From the NCBI GenBank assembly GCA_023078555.1, contig CM041203.1, positions 5,044,538 through 5,108,537 of the forward strand: DNA of 64,000 bases. The letters are read 5' to 3'. The stretch comes from Ulva prolifera (lineage: Eukaryota > Chlorophyta > Ulvophyceae > Ulvales > Ulvaceae). Under the pieces are notes generated by a model, which was not told where the DNA came from, searched no databases, and worked only from the letters and a program-made list of their open reading frames with translations. Position numbers and translations under genes: made by a program. Positions 23,473 through 33,893 of the stretch are shown here, piece by piece; position 1 is the stretch's first letter, and the number at the start of each line of letters is the position of its first letter.

Positions 23473-23482
23473 ATCTAGAGCC

Positions 23483-24301
23483 ATGGCAATGATGCTGAGA
23501 AGCGGCCGTACGCGAGCTGCCAGCACGGCGCATGCACAGGCCCCGCGCACCAGCCGCAGATACTCCCGCACTCCACAGCCTACCCTCACGCCCCCGGGCA
23601 CGGCTGCGCACGTCACCCGTCCCAGCAGCTCCACCTGCAGCTGCGGCTCCACGGCCAGCTCCGGCCACGACCACCCCCCTGCAGCCACCCCCACAGCCAC
23701 CCCGGTCCGCAGCAGCGGGAAGCGGCGCCGCCGTTCGGCCTCCTCACACGCCCCCGCGCACGCGTTTGTCCGCGCCGCTGCAGAGGGTTTCGCGCCGTCC
23801 ACCGTCGCGGTCCAAACGCCCCCCGCGGCATCCCATGGCTCCGGTGCGGAACAGCGTAGCTTCGCAACGCGGCGCCGCGTCCGCGTCTGCCGCGCCGATG
23901 GACACCCCCGCCCCCCAGCGTCTACCTTCAGTTCCGTCGAACAAACATCGAACTGCGTCGCCGCTGCGTCTCCGGCGCCCGCCGGGGGCTACAGCCTCGG
24001 CGGAAGCAATGCCAGGATCCCGGAGCCGGGGCCGTCGTTCGTGAGCCCGGAGGATGTGGACGTGCCGGAGGACTCGATCATGCATGCGCTGGGGGTGCGC
24101 CGCTTCGAGGAAGAGCTGACACACGGAAGCTGTTACCGCGTGCACCGCGGCTCTGGCACCGGTGAGGCCGCGTGTGGTCCAGACCGCATGCGGCCTCGTT
24201 ATGAGGCGGGATCTGCGATTGAACGTGTCGACGAGGAGGAGGGGCACGGGGAAAGTGAAACGCACGACCCTGCGAAAGAGAAGAGGAGGCGGAAGAGCTG
24301 A
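23483..24301 (+). CDS. Low-complexity basic ORF
   Basis: Uninterrupted 272-codon frame, unrecognised. It begins with a basic MLRSGRTRAAS-like start, is rich in Ser, Thr, Pro, Ala and Arg, has a nuclear-localisation-like GKRRRRS near residue 80, a more ordered acidic segment (SPEDVDVPEDSIMHALG) near residue 190, and ends EKRRRKS. The ATG lies 10 bases after a TTGCAG acceptor, so it is either the start after a 5' UTR intron or an internal exon. A GTGAGG donor near 24161 could shorten the coding exon. Competing frames are open on both strands because the region is GC-rich, so the coding status is only moderately supported. Position and composition resemble the ORFs at 28.0 and 33.0 kb, but I cannot align it to them convincingly. 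Confidence 0.4.
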   Translation: MAMMLRSGRTRAASTAHAQAPRTSRRYSRTPQPTLTPPGTAAHVTRPSSSTCSCGSTASSGHDHPPAATPTATPVRSSGKRRRRSASSHAPAHAFVRAAAEGFAPSTVAVQTPPAASHGSGAEQRSFATRRRVRVCRADGHPRPPASTFSSVEQTSNCVAAASPAPAGGYSLGGSNARIPEPGPSFVSPEDVDVPEDSIMHALGVRRFEEELTHGSCYRVHRGSGTGEAACGPDRMRPRYEAGSAIERVDEEEGHGESETHDPAKEKRRRKS

Positions 24302-27300
24302 AGTGGAGCGCACTTCTCAAAGAGGTGGACTGTGCCCCTATGCATGCATGATGACGGCGACATCGGCATGCTCTGAGCCATGGAGGGCTGGCTCAGTGCG
24401 CATGCATGCGCCTCCACGCGCCTCCACGCGCCGAACGATGACGGCGCGCGAGGTCCATCAGGCGGCCTGCGCTGATGCGGGGCTGACCCCTGCTGCCCAT
24501 GCATGGTCCATGCATTCGTAGTGATCTTCCGGATCGGTGTGACGTGGCGAAAGTGAAGAAGAGATGGTTGCGGAGTGCTTGGACATCCGCACGGACCATG
24601 GCGCATTGAGATGCCTCGGCAGCGTGCGCGGTCCCGCCGTGCCGCTGTCGTGGCGGCCCGTCGCATGATCCCCTCACGAGCGTGCATGGGAGGTGGTCAA
24701 CATCATCACCCACCGCGACACGCTCCGGGGTGCGTGAAGTGCTCATCGCCAGGTGTGTGCAGTGTGTGACGGCTGAACGCTGAATGCTGCGTGTGGTGAG
24801 ATGTGTGTGACGGTTGAATGCAACACCCGATGACGGTGGTAGTATTGCTGAGGAAGAGAATGGCAGAGGGCGTGTGCGGTTGCGCTGAAGACGTGCCGAC
24901 AAAAGATGGCAGTGGTGTGAACAAATCATGGTGTTTGGGAGGCATGCTGCCCTTCGTATGAAGGATGCATGTGTGTACATTAGTGTTGTGGATTCTCGAG
25001 TAGGGGGGGGCGCAGGAAGCGTTTTTTTCGGCCAGCGCGGAATGGTGAGTAGCGAGATGCAGTTTGTCCAATGGGGTGAGGACGGCATGAGAGCGGCCCC
25101 CGCATTCAGGAGGTGTTGAGTTTGACTCTGTTTGCGCTTCGGGGGCATCAGAACAGCCGCGCAGGACCACCTCGCCTAGCACAGGAGGTGGCCCTGTGGT
25201 TTGCGTGTGGCTGTCTGAGTTTCAGACTCCCCATTCAGACTCTGGAGGGGCTTTCTAGGTGCCTTTCTCTTTCGGCAGTTGTGGTCCAGTGATGTAGAGT
25301 TGTGAAGGTCCGCTAAAGATATGTATGCATGCACGATTACATTGCAAGATTACAGAGATTACATACATAGATTACATTACATAGATATGTAACTTGCATT
25401 TCCCAGTACGTTCGAATCTGGCACGTGGCAGGCTGCTCAGCTGTGACAGCAGCAAACATGAATGTCAAAGATTGCTGCTTGGGAGCATAGAGTGCACTGG
25501 TATATGTACTCAGACGCCCGAGCTTCCGAAGTGAGGTAGTCAAGATGGATGCGCAGTTTGAGCAACAGCACGAATTTCTGACAGCACAGTGCGGTTCAGG
25601 CTGTGACAGTTGGCAATGTGGAGGAGGTGGCGATGAGACGTTGTGATCATTTCTCAATCTCGTGCAGATGTCAATGAAAATGCCAGCAACGCGGAGTGTT
25701 GAGGTCCCGGGAGCTGTGTCTGTTTTTGCTTCTCTGCGGCGAGCCAGTATGCACAGTGAGTCTTGTTGTTGCGGATGAGATGACGTGGTGGCTTGGGCTG
25801 CTGCTTATGCTCTGCTGTTCGCAGGTTGCATCTGTGAGGCCGTGAGGCAGTGGCAACTACATCGGCTGCTTCTGAGCACTGCTGGCAGGACATTGAGCCG
25901 CACTGTCGGCTGGCACCTGAGGGAAGAAGGCAGAACTGCTGCATGATTACCCCCGGGCTTGCCTGATTAAGTCTGCGTCTGCGCTGCGATTGATCGGGCA
26001 CACGAACCATGAAGTATCATACAACAGAGCTTCACGACAACAGACTTCCATCTGGAGGACTGAGCGGCGGGAGCTGTGGATGCTGTGCGACGCTGTATCA
26101 CAGTGATTGGCCGTACAGCAGCAAAATTATGTGGGTCGCGGAAACACCCAGTGCTCAAGACCCAGGCATTCAGCACCTCAGCTAGAGTGACCGCATATGA
26201 TGTAAGACTATTTCACTGTTGTATCTCACTGCACGGAGCCTTGTGTGAGGTGCTCCTTGCTGATTGTGTGGTGATTGGCGCATTCTTGCACGTGGGACCA
26301 CTGTATCACGCACTACTATTGGGCGGGTACTTCACTGACACGAATCTGCCTCGCTGATGCAACTGGGCGTCGGGCGGGTGGTATGGTCATGTAACTCTCC
26401 AAATATTACATACGCCGGTGATGACAGTCGGAACGGGAAGCTGTCAGGAGATCGCAATTAAAGTTTCACGTTTCTGGACAGTCCCAGCAGCTGCCCACAT
26501 GGTTCTTTGTACAGAGGTCGACGAATAGGCAAGGGAAGCGGGTACGCATCTGGCGCGGAATGCTTGCTGGGCACCGTTCAGCCCTGGCATAAAACCATTC
26601 GAGTTGAATTCAAGTGACTGACTGCATCCTACTGCCGGTTGTGAGCTGCACCAATCTGGCAGATACGATGCCGCAGGTGCTGCAAGCTGCGCCCGGGCAC
26701 ACCTGGCTGCAGGCATACAAACATACGATATGATCATGCTGCAACCCCCACGCGTAGCTCTTACAAACTCAAGGTGCAATGACGCCTCATTGGTCGTTTG
26801 AAGATTGGCGCACGCGAGAGTCACAAGCATCCATTCGAAGCATGGCATGGCGACAGGAGCAAAGGTCTAGGTCCGGGCTTGATCACGATTTTCAGCGTTG
26901 CGGGCATGATGGTCAGGCCTATCGGGAAAGACAGGATAGACCTGACGATGCTTCATGTCAGTGTCACTCCATCCGGAAGAGAAAGTCAAGCTCTCACTCT
27001 GTTTCCTTTGTGTGTCACGTTGGACAGCACTTGTTTGGCCACCGGTTCCCGAACTGCAACGCGGGGCTTCTGAGTCCCAGGTGATGTCCAAAATCAGAAA
27101 TCAAGGTGTGAATGTGTTCATGTACTGGCATGGTGTATCTAATGGCGGCTCTGTACATAGCTGAACGTGCTTGGCTCATGCAAGCTCTATCTGCGGTGTC
27201 GTTTATTGTGCAAGTGCCCAACTTCACTGGGACGACATGTGACATACATTATCGTAGCTTGACTGTTTATGGGAATGCATGGCTGCTTTCACTTGTCTCG

Positions 27301-28014
27301 CTCGTATCGCAGATGTGGCATGCGCAGCATCGTGAAGAACAGAACAACGCTTTGCGCGCCATGCGTTCCTGTGCAGGTTTTGATTGTACAGCAAATATCG
27401 AATTGCGCCCGTCTGTTTGATCACTGGTGATATTTAGCATCTGTGCTGGTGTGTAGCTGTCACACGACAAGCCCGCTATGAGATTTGTCTGGATGCGTCG
27501 CAGCTTCCTCCAACGTGATATCATAACACGAATAATGATCTGGTGCAAACTCGTATATATATGTTGTTACGCCCAGCGCACGTTGCTCAGAGATCGCGGC
27601 CCGAATGTTCACTAGATCATGGACAGCGCCAGTTCGATAGGCTGCGACGCGCCCCCAGCTTTGCAGAATTTCGTGATGCTGCAAGCATAGCATGGCGTTA
27701 CACTGATTGTGGGTACAGCCTTGACCTGATTCGCTGGAACAGTTCTTAGCCTGTAACCGGGGAAGTTCAAGCTTCTGAGGGCAGGTCAAGCATGAACAGT
27801 GTGGCCGCTGCAACGAATGCACCGTGACAAACCAAAATATGCAATCAATTATCCCGCACGGACGATCAATTCTCGTGAATGTGTTCGCCCTTCATCGCCT
27901 CTGACCAGGGAGTTGGTCGTAGCAACTGCGAGAAGACGTGCGAGCAATTGCACGCAGTATTACTGCAGAGCACAACAAGCGCGTTCCGCACTAACATGCT
28001 CTAGCTGCCTTCAG
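24302..28014. other. GC-rich then AT-richer spacer, SINE-bearing
   Basis: 24302-24760 is GC-rich with several catgcatg and cacgcgcctc phrases. 25076-25318 is a SINE. 25319-25390 holds short attacat/gattaca-type repeats. From 26.8 to 27.8 kb a few frames could be exons: plus 26880-27030 (PIGKDRIDLTMLHVSV) and minus 27470-27700 (VTTYIYEFAPDHYSCYDI). None could be tied to a gene. Confidence 0.4.
25076..25318 (+). repeat. SINE, diverged copy
   Basis: Aligns by eye with the SINE at 3571 over nearly its whole length: tccaatggggtgaggacgg at the head, gaccacctcgcctagcacag in the middle, and a cttttctctttcgg-like 3' part. Box B has decayed to GAGTTTGACTC and the 3' tail is diverged, so this copy is older. 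Confidence 0.7.
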
Positions 28015-29168
28015 GTAGCAAGATGCCGTCAAGCCAAGCGTGCGTAGCAGCAGCCGACAGCGCCCCGGGACCTGCAATCGTGGCTGCAGCTGAAGGTCAC
28101 GGGGACAAGCACCAGCCTCCAGCGGCACCGCGCATTGAGACAAAATTCGACAATTCTCATATTTTGAGTGAGCCTGGATTGCCAGGACCAGCCAGGGTAG
28201 ATGCGCTCAGCAGTCCCACCGGAGACACTGAGCAACGTCATGCCAGCGCCCTGGTGTGTGACACCCGCGTTGGCAGTATCGCACAACCGGCAGATTCAGA
28301 CGTCAATCCCACCGACGCTCTTGAGATGCAACGAGGCGACGCCGTGAAGCCCGCGCCCGACGCAGTTGTTGCCCATGGCACGAACTCCAGCGGAGATGCA
28401 AGTGCCACGCCACTGGACGCTGACGCAGGCATGCAGCTACATCGTCACGATGCCACAACGGCAAACCAGCCCGTGGAGGCTGTCCCGGACACAGCCACAG
28501 CCCGAGCATACAAACTCGAGCCCTCTCCGCCGCTTGAGGCTGGTGCGCACCCACCGAGGTTGTACATGTGCATGGGCCCACACGCCCTGACTGTTACAAA
28601 GGCCAACACGAGGAAACAAGTAGCACCGCAAGATCTTCACACACCACACGGACAGGAACAGCAACACCAAAACACTCATGTCACAGCCCGCATCCCACGC
28701 AGAACAGGCGCCCACCCAACACCACCACCTCGCCTAATTCGTGCACATCCCCGAACATCGCGATCAAGCAAACCAACTGCAGGCAACACCCCCGACGATT
28801 CCCACGCTACCACGGACCCTCAGCAAGCGGCCGGCACATGTGCGGCCGCAGGTGACGCAGCGCCGCTCGGCCGCGGCCGCCGCGCGCGTAAGCTCACGAC
28901 GAAGCTCGTCGCCGCGGGGCCCGCCGGCATCGCCGCGCTCGGCCGCGCGCCGCCGCCCCCGGCCGCGGCGCCCCGCGCCAAGGCGCCGAAGCGGCCCCGC
29001 GACGCGTCCCCGGAGAACAAGGGCAGCCCGGACACGGCGGCGGGCGGGAGCTGCATGACCGTCGCGTTTGTGCGGCCGCCGACGCCCCCGGCGGCCAAGG
29101 CCGCGGCTCCCACCGCCCCTCGGGCAAAGCGGGGCCGCAAAGGCAACCCCGCGAGGGCGTCTGAGTAG
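28015..29168 (+). CDS. Ala/Pro-rich nuclear-type protein, paralogue A
   Basis: Unrecognised; an open frame of 381 codons from the ATG at 28023 to 29168. I read it as two exons, 28015-28542 and 28783-29168, with a 240-base stop-free intron (donor GTGCGC, acceptor CTGCAG). Spliced, it is 301 residues, against 302 for the paralogue at 32985. Shared blocks: PPLEAGNTPDD (B: PSLAAGNDATRDD), GRGRRARKLTTKL (B: GRRKRSRKVPAKL), PKRPRDAS (B: AKRPRDDA) and the C-terminus RKGNPARASE (B: RKGAPSRAE). The first two thirds are acidic, Ser/Thr/Pro/Ala-rich and probably disordered. The last third is basic with nuclear-localisation-like KRPRD. A CTTCAG acceptor lies 8 bases before the ATG. A nuclear or chromatin role is a guess from composition only. 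Confidence 0.55.
28543..28782 (+). other. Predicted 240-base in-frame intron carrying repeat B
   Basis: Begins GTGCGCACCC and ends CCAACTGCAG. Its length is a multiple of three and it has no stop in the frame of the gene. It contains a repeat B copy (TTACAAAGGCCAACACGAGG from about 28594, then GTAGCACCG and CA-rich sequence to about 28735). The paralogue at 33 kb reads straight through the equivalent point (CTTGCGGCTGGCAAC), so it lacks this segment. Confidence 0.6.
28592..28735 (+). repeat. Repeat B copy inside the intron of paralogue A
   Basis: Head TTACAAAGGCCAACACGAGG, core AGTAGCACCGCAAG, then a CA-rich tail like the one at 4039-4255. It lies in the same sense as the gene. Confidence 0.5.
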
Positions 29169-32100
29169 GCGTGGCCACGTCTGCAGATCGGCATCCGCTG
29201 GATGGAGTGTGGCTGATCTAGATCTCCGCAGGCAAAGTAGATAGATAGCTGCTGGAGCAGTCGTACTTAGAGTGCGGAGGTGATGGTGTGTGCATGTGGG
29301 TGCATGGCGGCTGGTTCCCGAGGGGGCGCCATGCCATGCATGCCAACACGGTCCCAACAGCCGCAGCCTGTGCACCGCTGTTGTGCATGCATGGGAGCGC
29401 ATGGTCTGCAGCGGCCGCACGCCGCTGAGTCAGCGGCGCTGACCCAGCCTCTGCCTGAGCCGCAGCCGGTGCAGCCCCCGAGGTCGAACGGTGTCGGACC
29501 CTGCTGCCCACGGTCCCCTAGCAGCTGCGCAGCCATTCGTGTGGAAGCGCACGCGAGGCTGCGGCGCACATGCATGCGCACGTGGCTACAGCATGCGTGC
29601 CCTGGTGCAGCCATCGCGATGCATTGGCGCAGCCGGGCCAGTGAGAGAGTGGGGCCTGTGCATGCATCGCTCTGGGATCCCCTGCGCAGAGTCAACACAG
29701 CTATGCTGACTCTGGCGCGTTGCTCCGGCTTCAGGGTTCGGCGGGGGCTAGTCACTGCCCGGCAGCGTCTGCCTCGAGAGAGTCTGCGGTGATGGCGGCG
29801 CCGGCCGCGCTGCTGGTGGAGCGGCGCAGTGCGTGCTGTCTGCGGCACAGCTTGTGGTGGCGGCGGCGCAGCCGCACGCATGCGGGGGTGCCCCGCCGCC
29901 ACGCATGTGGTGCAGGCGACGCAGCGCAACGCATGCGGTGTAATCAATGAGACAAAGACCACGAGCTCGGGCCAACGCATGCCAGAGTACCGCAGCACAG
30001 CGCATCGGGAATGACACAGCTGCTGTGCTGCAGCCGCCTCCTGCATGAGCACCAAGCGACGGCAGCTGCCTCGCTGTGCTGTGCTGTGGCCGTTCATCCC
30101 CCATGCCCTTTCAAACACCCCAGCACGCTGCTTGCACCTGGCCACAGCACATCATGGAAGGCTAAACCCACACAGCGCACAGCACGCCTCCGTGGGGCAG
30201 CATCACGTCGGCGAATCGTGCGTGCGGTGCCAAACTTGTCACCCCACAATTCGACAGGCCAGCCGCGCCTGCCGCTGCACCATGTGCTGCAACGACGAAC
30301 AAGCGCTGGCAGGTTTGGAGAGGGTCACCAGATCTGGGGCCATTGTGTGGTACAGCACCGGCACAAGCCACACCGTGTTGCCACTATCAACAGTGTCACA
30401 GGGAGCAGCAAGAATGCAGCACATCGCGCACTGGCAGCAGGCGCCGCATACGCTGACATGGCGGGGCAGTGCTTCTGTACTTTCGTACACACCACACACA
30501 GACCCGGTCTGCGCGGAGCTCAGCTACGAGGAATCGGCACCGCGGCCGCAAGCGTTAGCGCACTCGGGGAGGCGTGCCGTGTCACAGGACTGTGTCCATG
30601 CATGCGCCTCTGCCTCTGCCGATGGGCCGCCGTGGGGCCATGCGCAGACTTGCCCAGACAGGGGACTAGAGATGTTTTGTTAGACTGTCTTCCGTGCACA
30701 AGATAGATTGGAGATGGGCGTCAGGGTACTGGTGCGGTTCCAATCGTTCGGAGCTCAATGTCCTCTTGAGGATACGGCTACGTGAAGCCAGCTTCATACA
30801 TTATGCTTTACTTCATGGATGCCGGGGGCGCTGCGTGGCTGTTGGGTCCTCTGGGGTGAACGGTCAGCACTGGTGCTGAGCGTGCCGGCACTGGCACCTG
30901 TACACGCCACTGTGCGCAGCCGCTTGCGCACCTGCGTGTGCCCCTGCAGGCGCATGCAGCCTGCAGTTGGCCTTCTGTACTAGTCCCAAATCGTCCAGCG
31001 CGACACGTCACGGCTCTGGGCAGACAGGCAACATGGTGTTTGGAGACATCGCTGGCCTCATGAGTATGGCCACGGGATCATGCACACTTGCATGCGTGGT
31101 CGGATGCCAGTGACACTTCAGAGACGCTGTGGAAGATGTGGTAAAGGGTGTGTCCCTGAGGCAGCAATGACAAGCGGCCACTCCGTGGCATCTGCAGTGC
31201 CGCTACCGGAGCCTGTTTGCGCGATTTTCAGGGCAGCATGCAGGCTCTGGCGTTGACCTTCGGAGTGAATCTGAATATTGTTTTGCCGACCATGCACGCG
31301 GGATATGCGCATGCCACGTTCAGCTGTAGCGTGCTGCCTCAGAATCACGTTGAACAGTGGGATACATCAGGGACGGCTGCGCATGCGACCGAAGCAGCTA
31401 GATCAATGCGTCATCATATATCGTGTGCGCCAGGCTGCGGGATGCTCACAGCTGGAACGTGTCAGTGAGGTCGATGTCGTATGGACGGCATGGTGACATC
31501 CTACCGGTTGTGGCGCCATCGGCAGCCAGTGAAGAACGCATGCACAACAGTGGTGCACATACATGCATGCTGTATTTGTAGCTATGTGGCGGAAGTACGT
31601 GTCGCGCGAGAGGCTCAGAGATTGCACAGCTGTTGCGCCTGCTCAAGGCAGGCACTCTCAAGGCCTCGCACAAGAACTTTGCGTTGCTCTCGGCATGGAG
31701 AACCGCTGTACTTCCGGGGCCGCAGATGCATTGATACACCCCAGATCTGAACCTCAATGCACTCGTATTGACCTGTGTTTGTCTGTGCGTGTTTCGCCTT
31801 CCTGCAGTTTGCTCGCGCGCTTCTCAGCGGATGCCATGTCGACAGGTGTCCAGTCCCTGATGCTGCCTTCTGGAGCATGGCGGTCATGACCGACCCTCAA
31901 GCAGGACAGGATGAAGTTTTTTGGCGATGTCGAATGCGATAGAGCATTAACTGTCTCGAATTGTCGCTGAGTGCTCTGAGTGGAAGTGACTGGCGTCTCA
32001 GGCACTGCATTTCCGTGCGTGCGTGTGTTCGAATGGCTAGAACAGAGAAAAAAGGTGTGCCACGAGTTCGATCTGGTGAGTCGTTGGGATTCATGCCGAG

Positions 32101-32979
32101 TCCTTGCCCGAAAGCCGTAACCGGCCCAGGAGCACTGTCACTGCAGTACGCGTCCGTGTATGCGTTGCCAGGCACCATTCCGCGTGTAGCTGCTATACTT
32201 CTCACCCAAACAGTGCTTGATCTCATATTCTCTGGCTGTTTGGCACGTAGTGGGCGACTTGGGCTGTAGACCCACTGATCCCTGTTTCCGTGCGCTCAGC
32301 TAGATATTAAGTTTTTATCAAACGGGTTCGCGGCCAGAGCGCATACATAAAATATTGATATGCAAACGTTCTGTATCATTTCTTGTTGTGTTTGCTATGT
32401 GAAGGACCGCCCCTGGTAAGCAACCAGTGAAGCACGCGCACGACTGCTTGGCTATTGGCACATGTTGTCCAGACCCGGCGACCACTTTGCAATCCGGATA
32501 AATTGAAACAATTTTTGCAATTATGAGGACTGGAACGTGTGCTCGTGTATGATCTATTGGATGGACTAAGCCCTCGCGCGGTTTCCTGCCTTGGTAGCAG
32601 CAATCACCAGGTGCCTGTCTCGACTTCAAAGCCGATTCCCCACAAGTGGGTGTAGAAACTCAGACCGCTGTTCACTACTTCGGGGTATGTTTCACGAGGT
32701 CATGTCCAATTGCTGCATGTTGAATTCGATGGTGCCGGTGACAGTGGTGACAACGCCACGGATGGAACACCTGCCCATGTTGTCTGACACGCCCAGTTCA
32801 GTACAAGCGGTTATCTGTGAACATTTTCCTCGTTTATGCGTCGTGCGCGCGGCAGAACCCGTCCGTGCCGGCCCAATTGCATGACAACCATCAGCAACCG
32901 GCATCTCTGAAAAAGTCTCGCCTCCAGACCTAACCACTGAACCGCCTTGACTCCTCATCAAGAATTTTCTGACATACAG
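29169..32979. other. Spacer between paralogues A and B
   Basis: 29.2-30.7 kb is GC-rich with many gcatgcatg phrases; long frames are open on both strands at once there (for example minus 29267-30145 and plus 30011-30706), typical of composition and not coding. A SINE 3' fragment lies at 30730. 30.8-33.0 kb is closer to average composition with no convincing gene, and should hold the promoter or upstream exons of paralogue B. Confidence 0.4.
30730..30788 (+). repeat. SINE 3' fragment
   Basis: Contains GGAGCTCAATGTCC and GAGGATACGGCT, matching the 3' part of the SINE at 3571 (cggagttgtcaatgtcc ... ggatacggct). The head is missing. Confidence 0.55.
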
Positions 32980-33893
32980 GCCTAATGAAAACAGCTCGCA
33001 AGGTAGACGCTTCCCCACTAAGCAAGACCGGGAAGGAAGCGACTAGCGAGAACGCGCTCCGGCAGGGCCACGCGGTCAACCCGGGGCCAGAATTTCCGCA
33101 AGCAGAAGATGCAAAAGTACCTCTACGAGACAGTGGCGCTGTAGATTCGACAGTTGCGGCGGCCGACAAGGCCAGCGGTGACCTGCCATCGGCCGCTCCA
33201 GGCAGCGGTGCCATCAAGGATAGCCCGAGGAGCCAGCCCAACAGTGGCACCGACTGCAGCACGCTTGACGCAACTGCACTGGACCCCTCCAGCCCAACAT
33301 GCATACGCACTCACCCAGGCGTCACCACGGCTGCAGAAGTAGACGAAATTCCAGAAGACACCAAGGGTGCTTGCAGCCCGCCAGCGTCTGCCATAATGGC
33401 AAAAGCCAAAGAAAGCACCTCCACGGAACCACAGTCATCCGAACGCACGACTTCGCTAGCCGCACCACCTGACTCCCCGTCCCTTGCGGCTGGCAACGAC
33501 GCGACGCGGGACGATCCCCCCCCGTCCACATCGCCCCCGCCCGCCGGCGGCCCCGCTGATGCGGAAGCCGAGGCTCCCACGTCCGGCCGCCGCAAGCGCA
33601 GCCGCAAGGTCCCCGCGAAGCTTGCGGATGCGGCGGTGCTCGGGCTCAGCGGCCGCGGCCGGGGCCCGGCGCGGCCGCCCGCCAAGCGACCCCGCGACGA
33701 CGCGGCTGCGACTGCCGCGGTGGCCCCCGCCGCTGCCCCCGCCGACTGCCCTCTGACGGAGGCCAGCACCGCCACCGCCGTCCACGTCGGCGAGCAGATG
33801 CCGCCAGCTGCCGGCCCTCCCGTCACCGCTGCGGCGCCACCGCCGCCGCCCCCGCGGCGGCGGCGCAAGGGCGCTCCGAGCCGCGCTGAGTAA
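32980..33893 (+). CDS. Ala/Pro-rich nuclear-type protein, paralogue B
   Basis: Unrecognised, 302 codons from the ATG at 32985 to 33893 with no internal intron needed. The ATG is 5 bases after an ACATACAG acceptor, and this junction has the same phase as the one before paralogue A. The N-terminal two thirds are acidic and Ser/Thr/Pro/Ala-rich. The basic block GRRKRSRKVPAKLADA (near residue 205) is followed by PPAKRPRDD, an Ala-rich stretch, a run of seven prolines near the end, and RRRRKGAPSRAE at the C-terminus. It shares four ordered blocks and total length with the spliced paralogue at 28 kb, while DNA-level similarity is low, so the duplication is old. The reverse strand is also open here, as expected from GC-rich third positions. 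Confidence 0.55.

Noticed and set aside
29267-30145. 292-codon minus ORF and overlapping long plus ORFs
   Set aside because: Several frames on both strands are open together, which points to base composition, and no splice signals or motifs agree with any of them.
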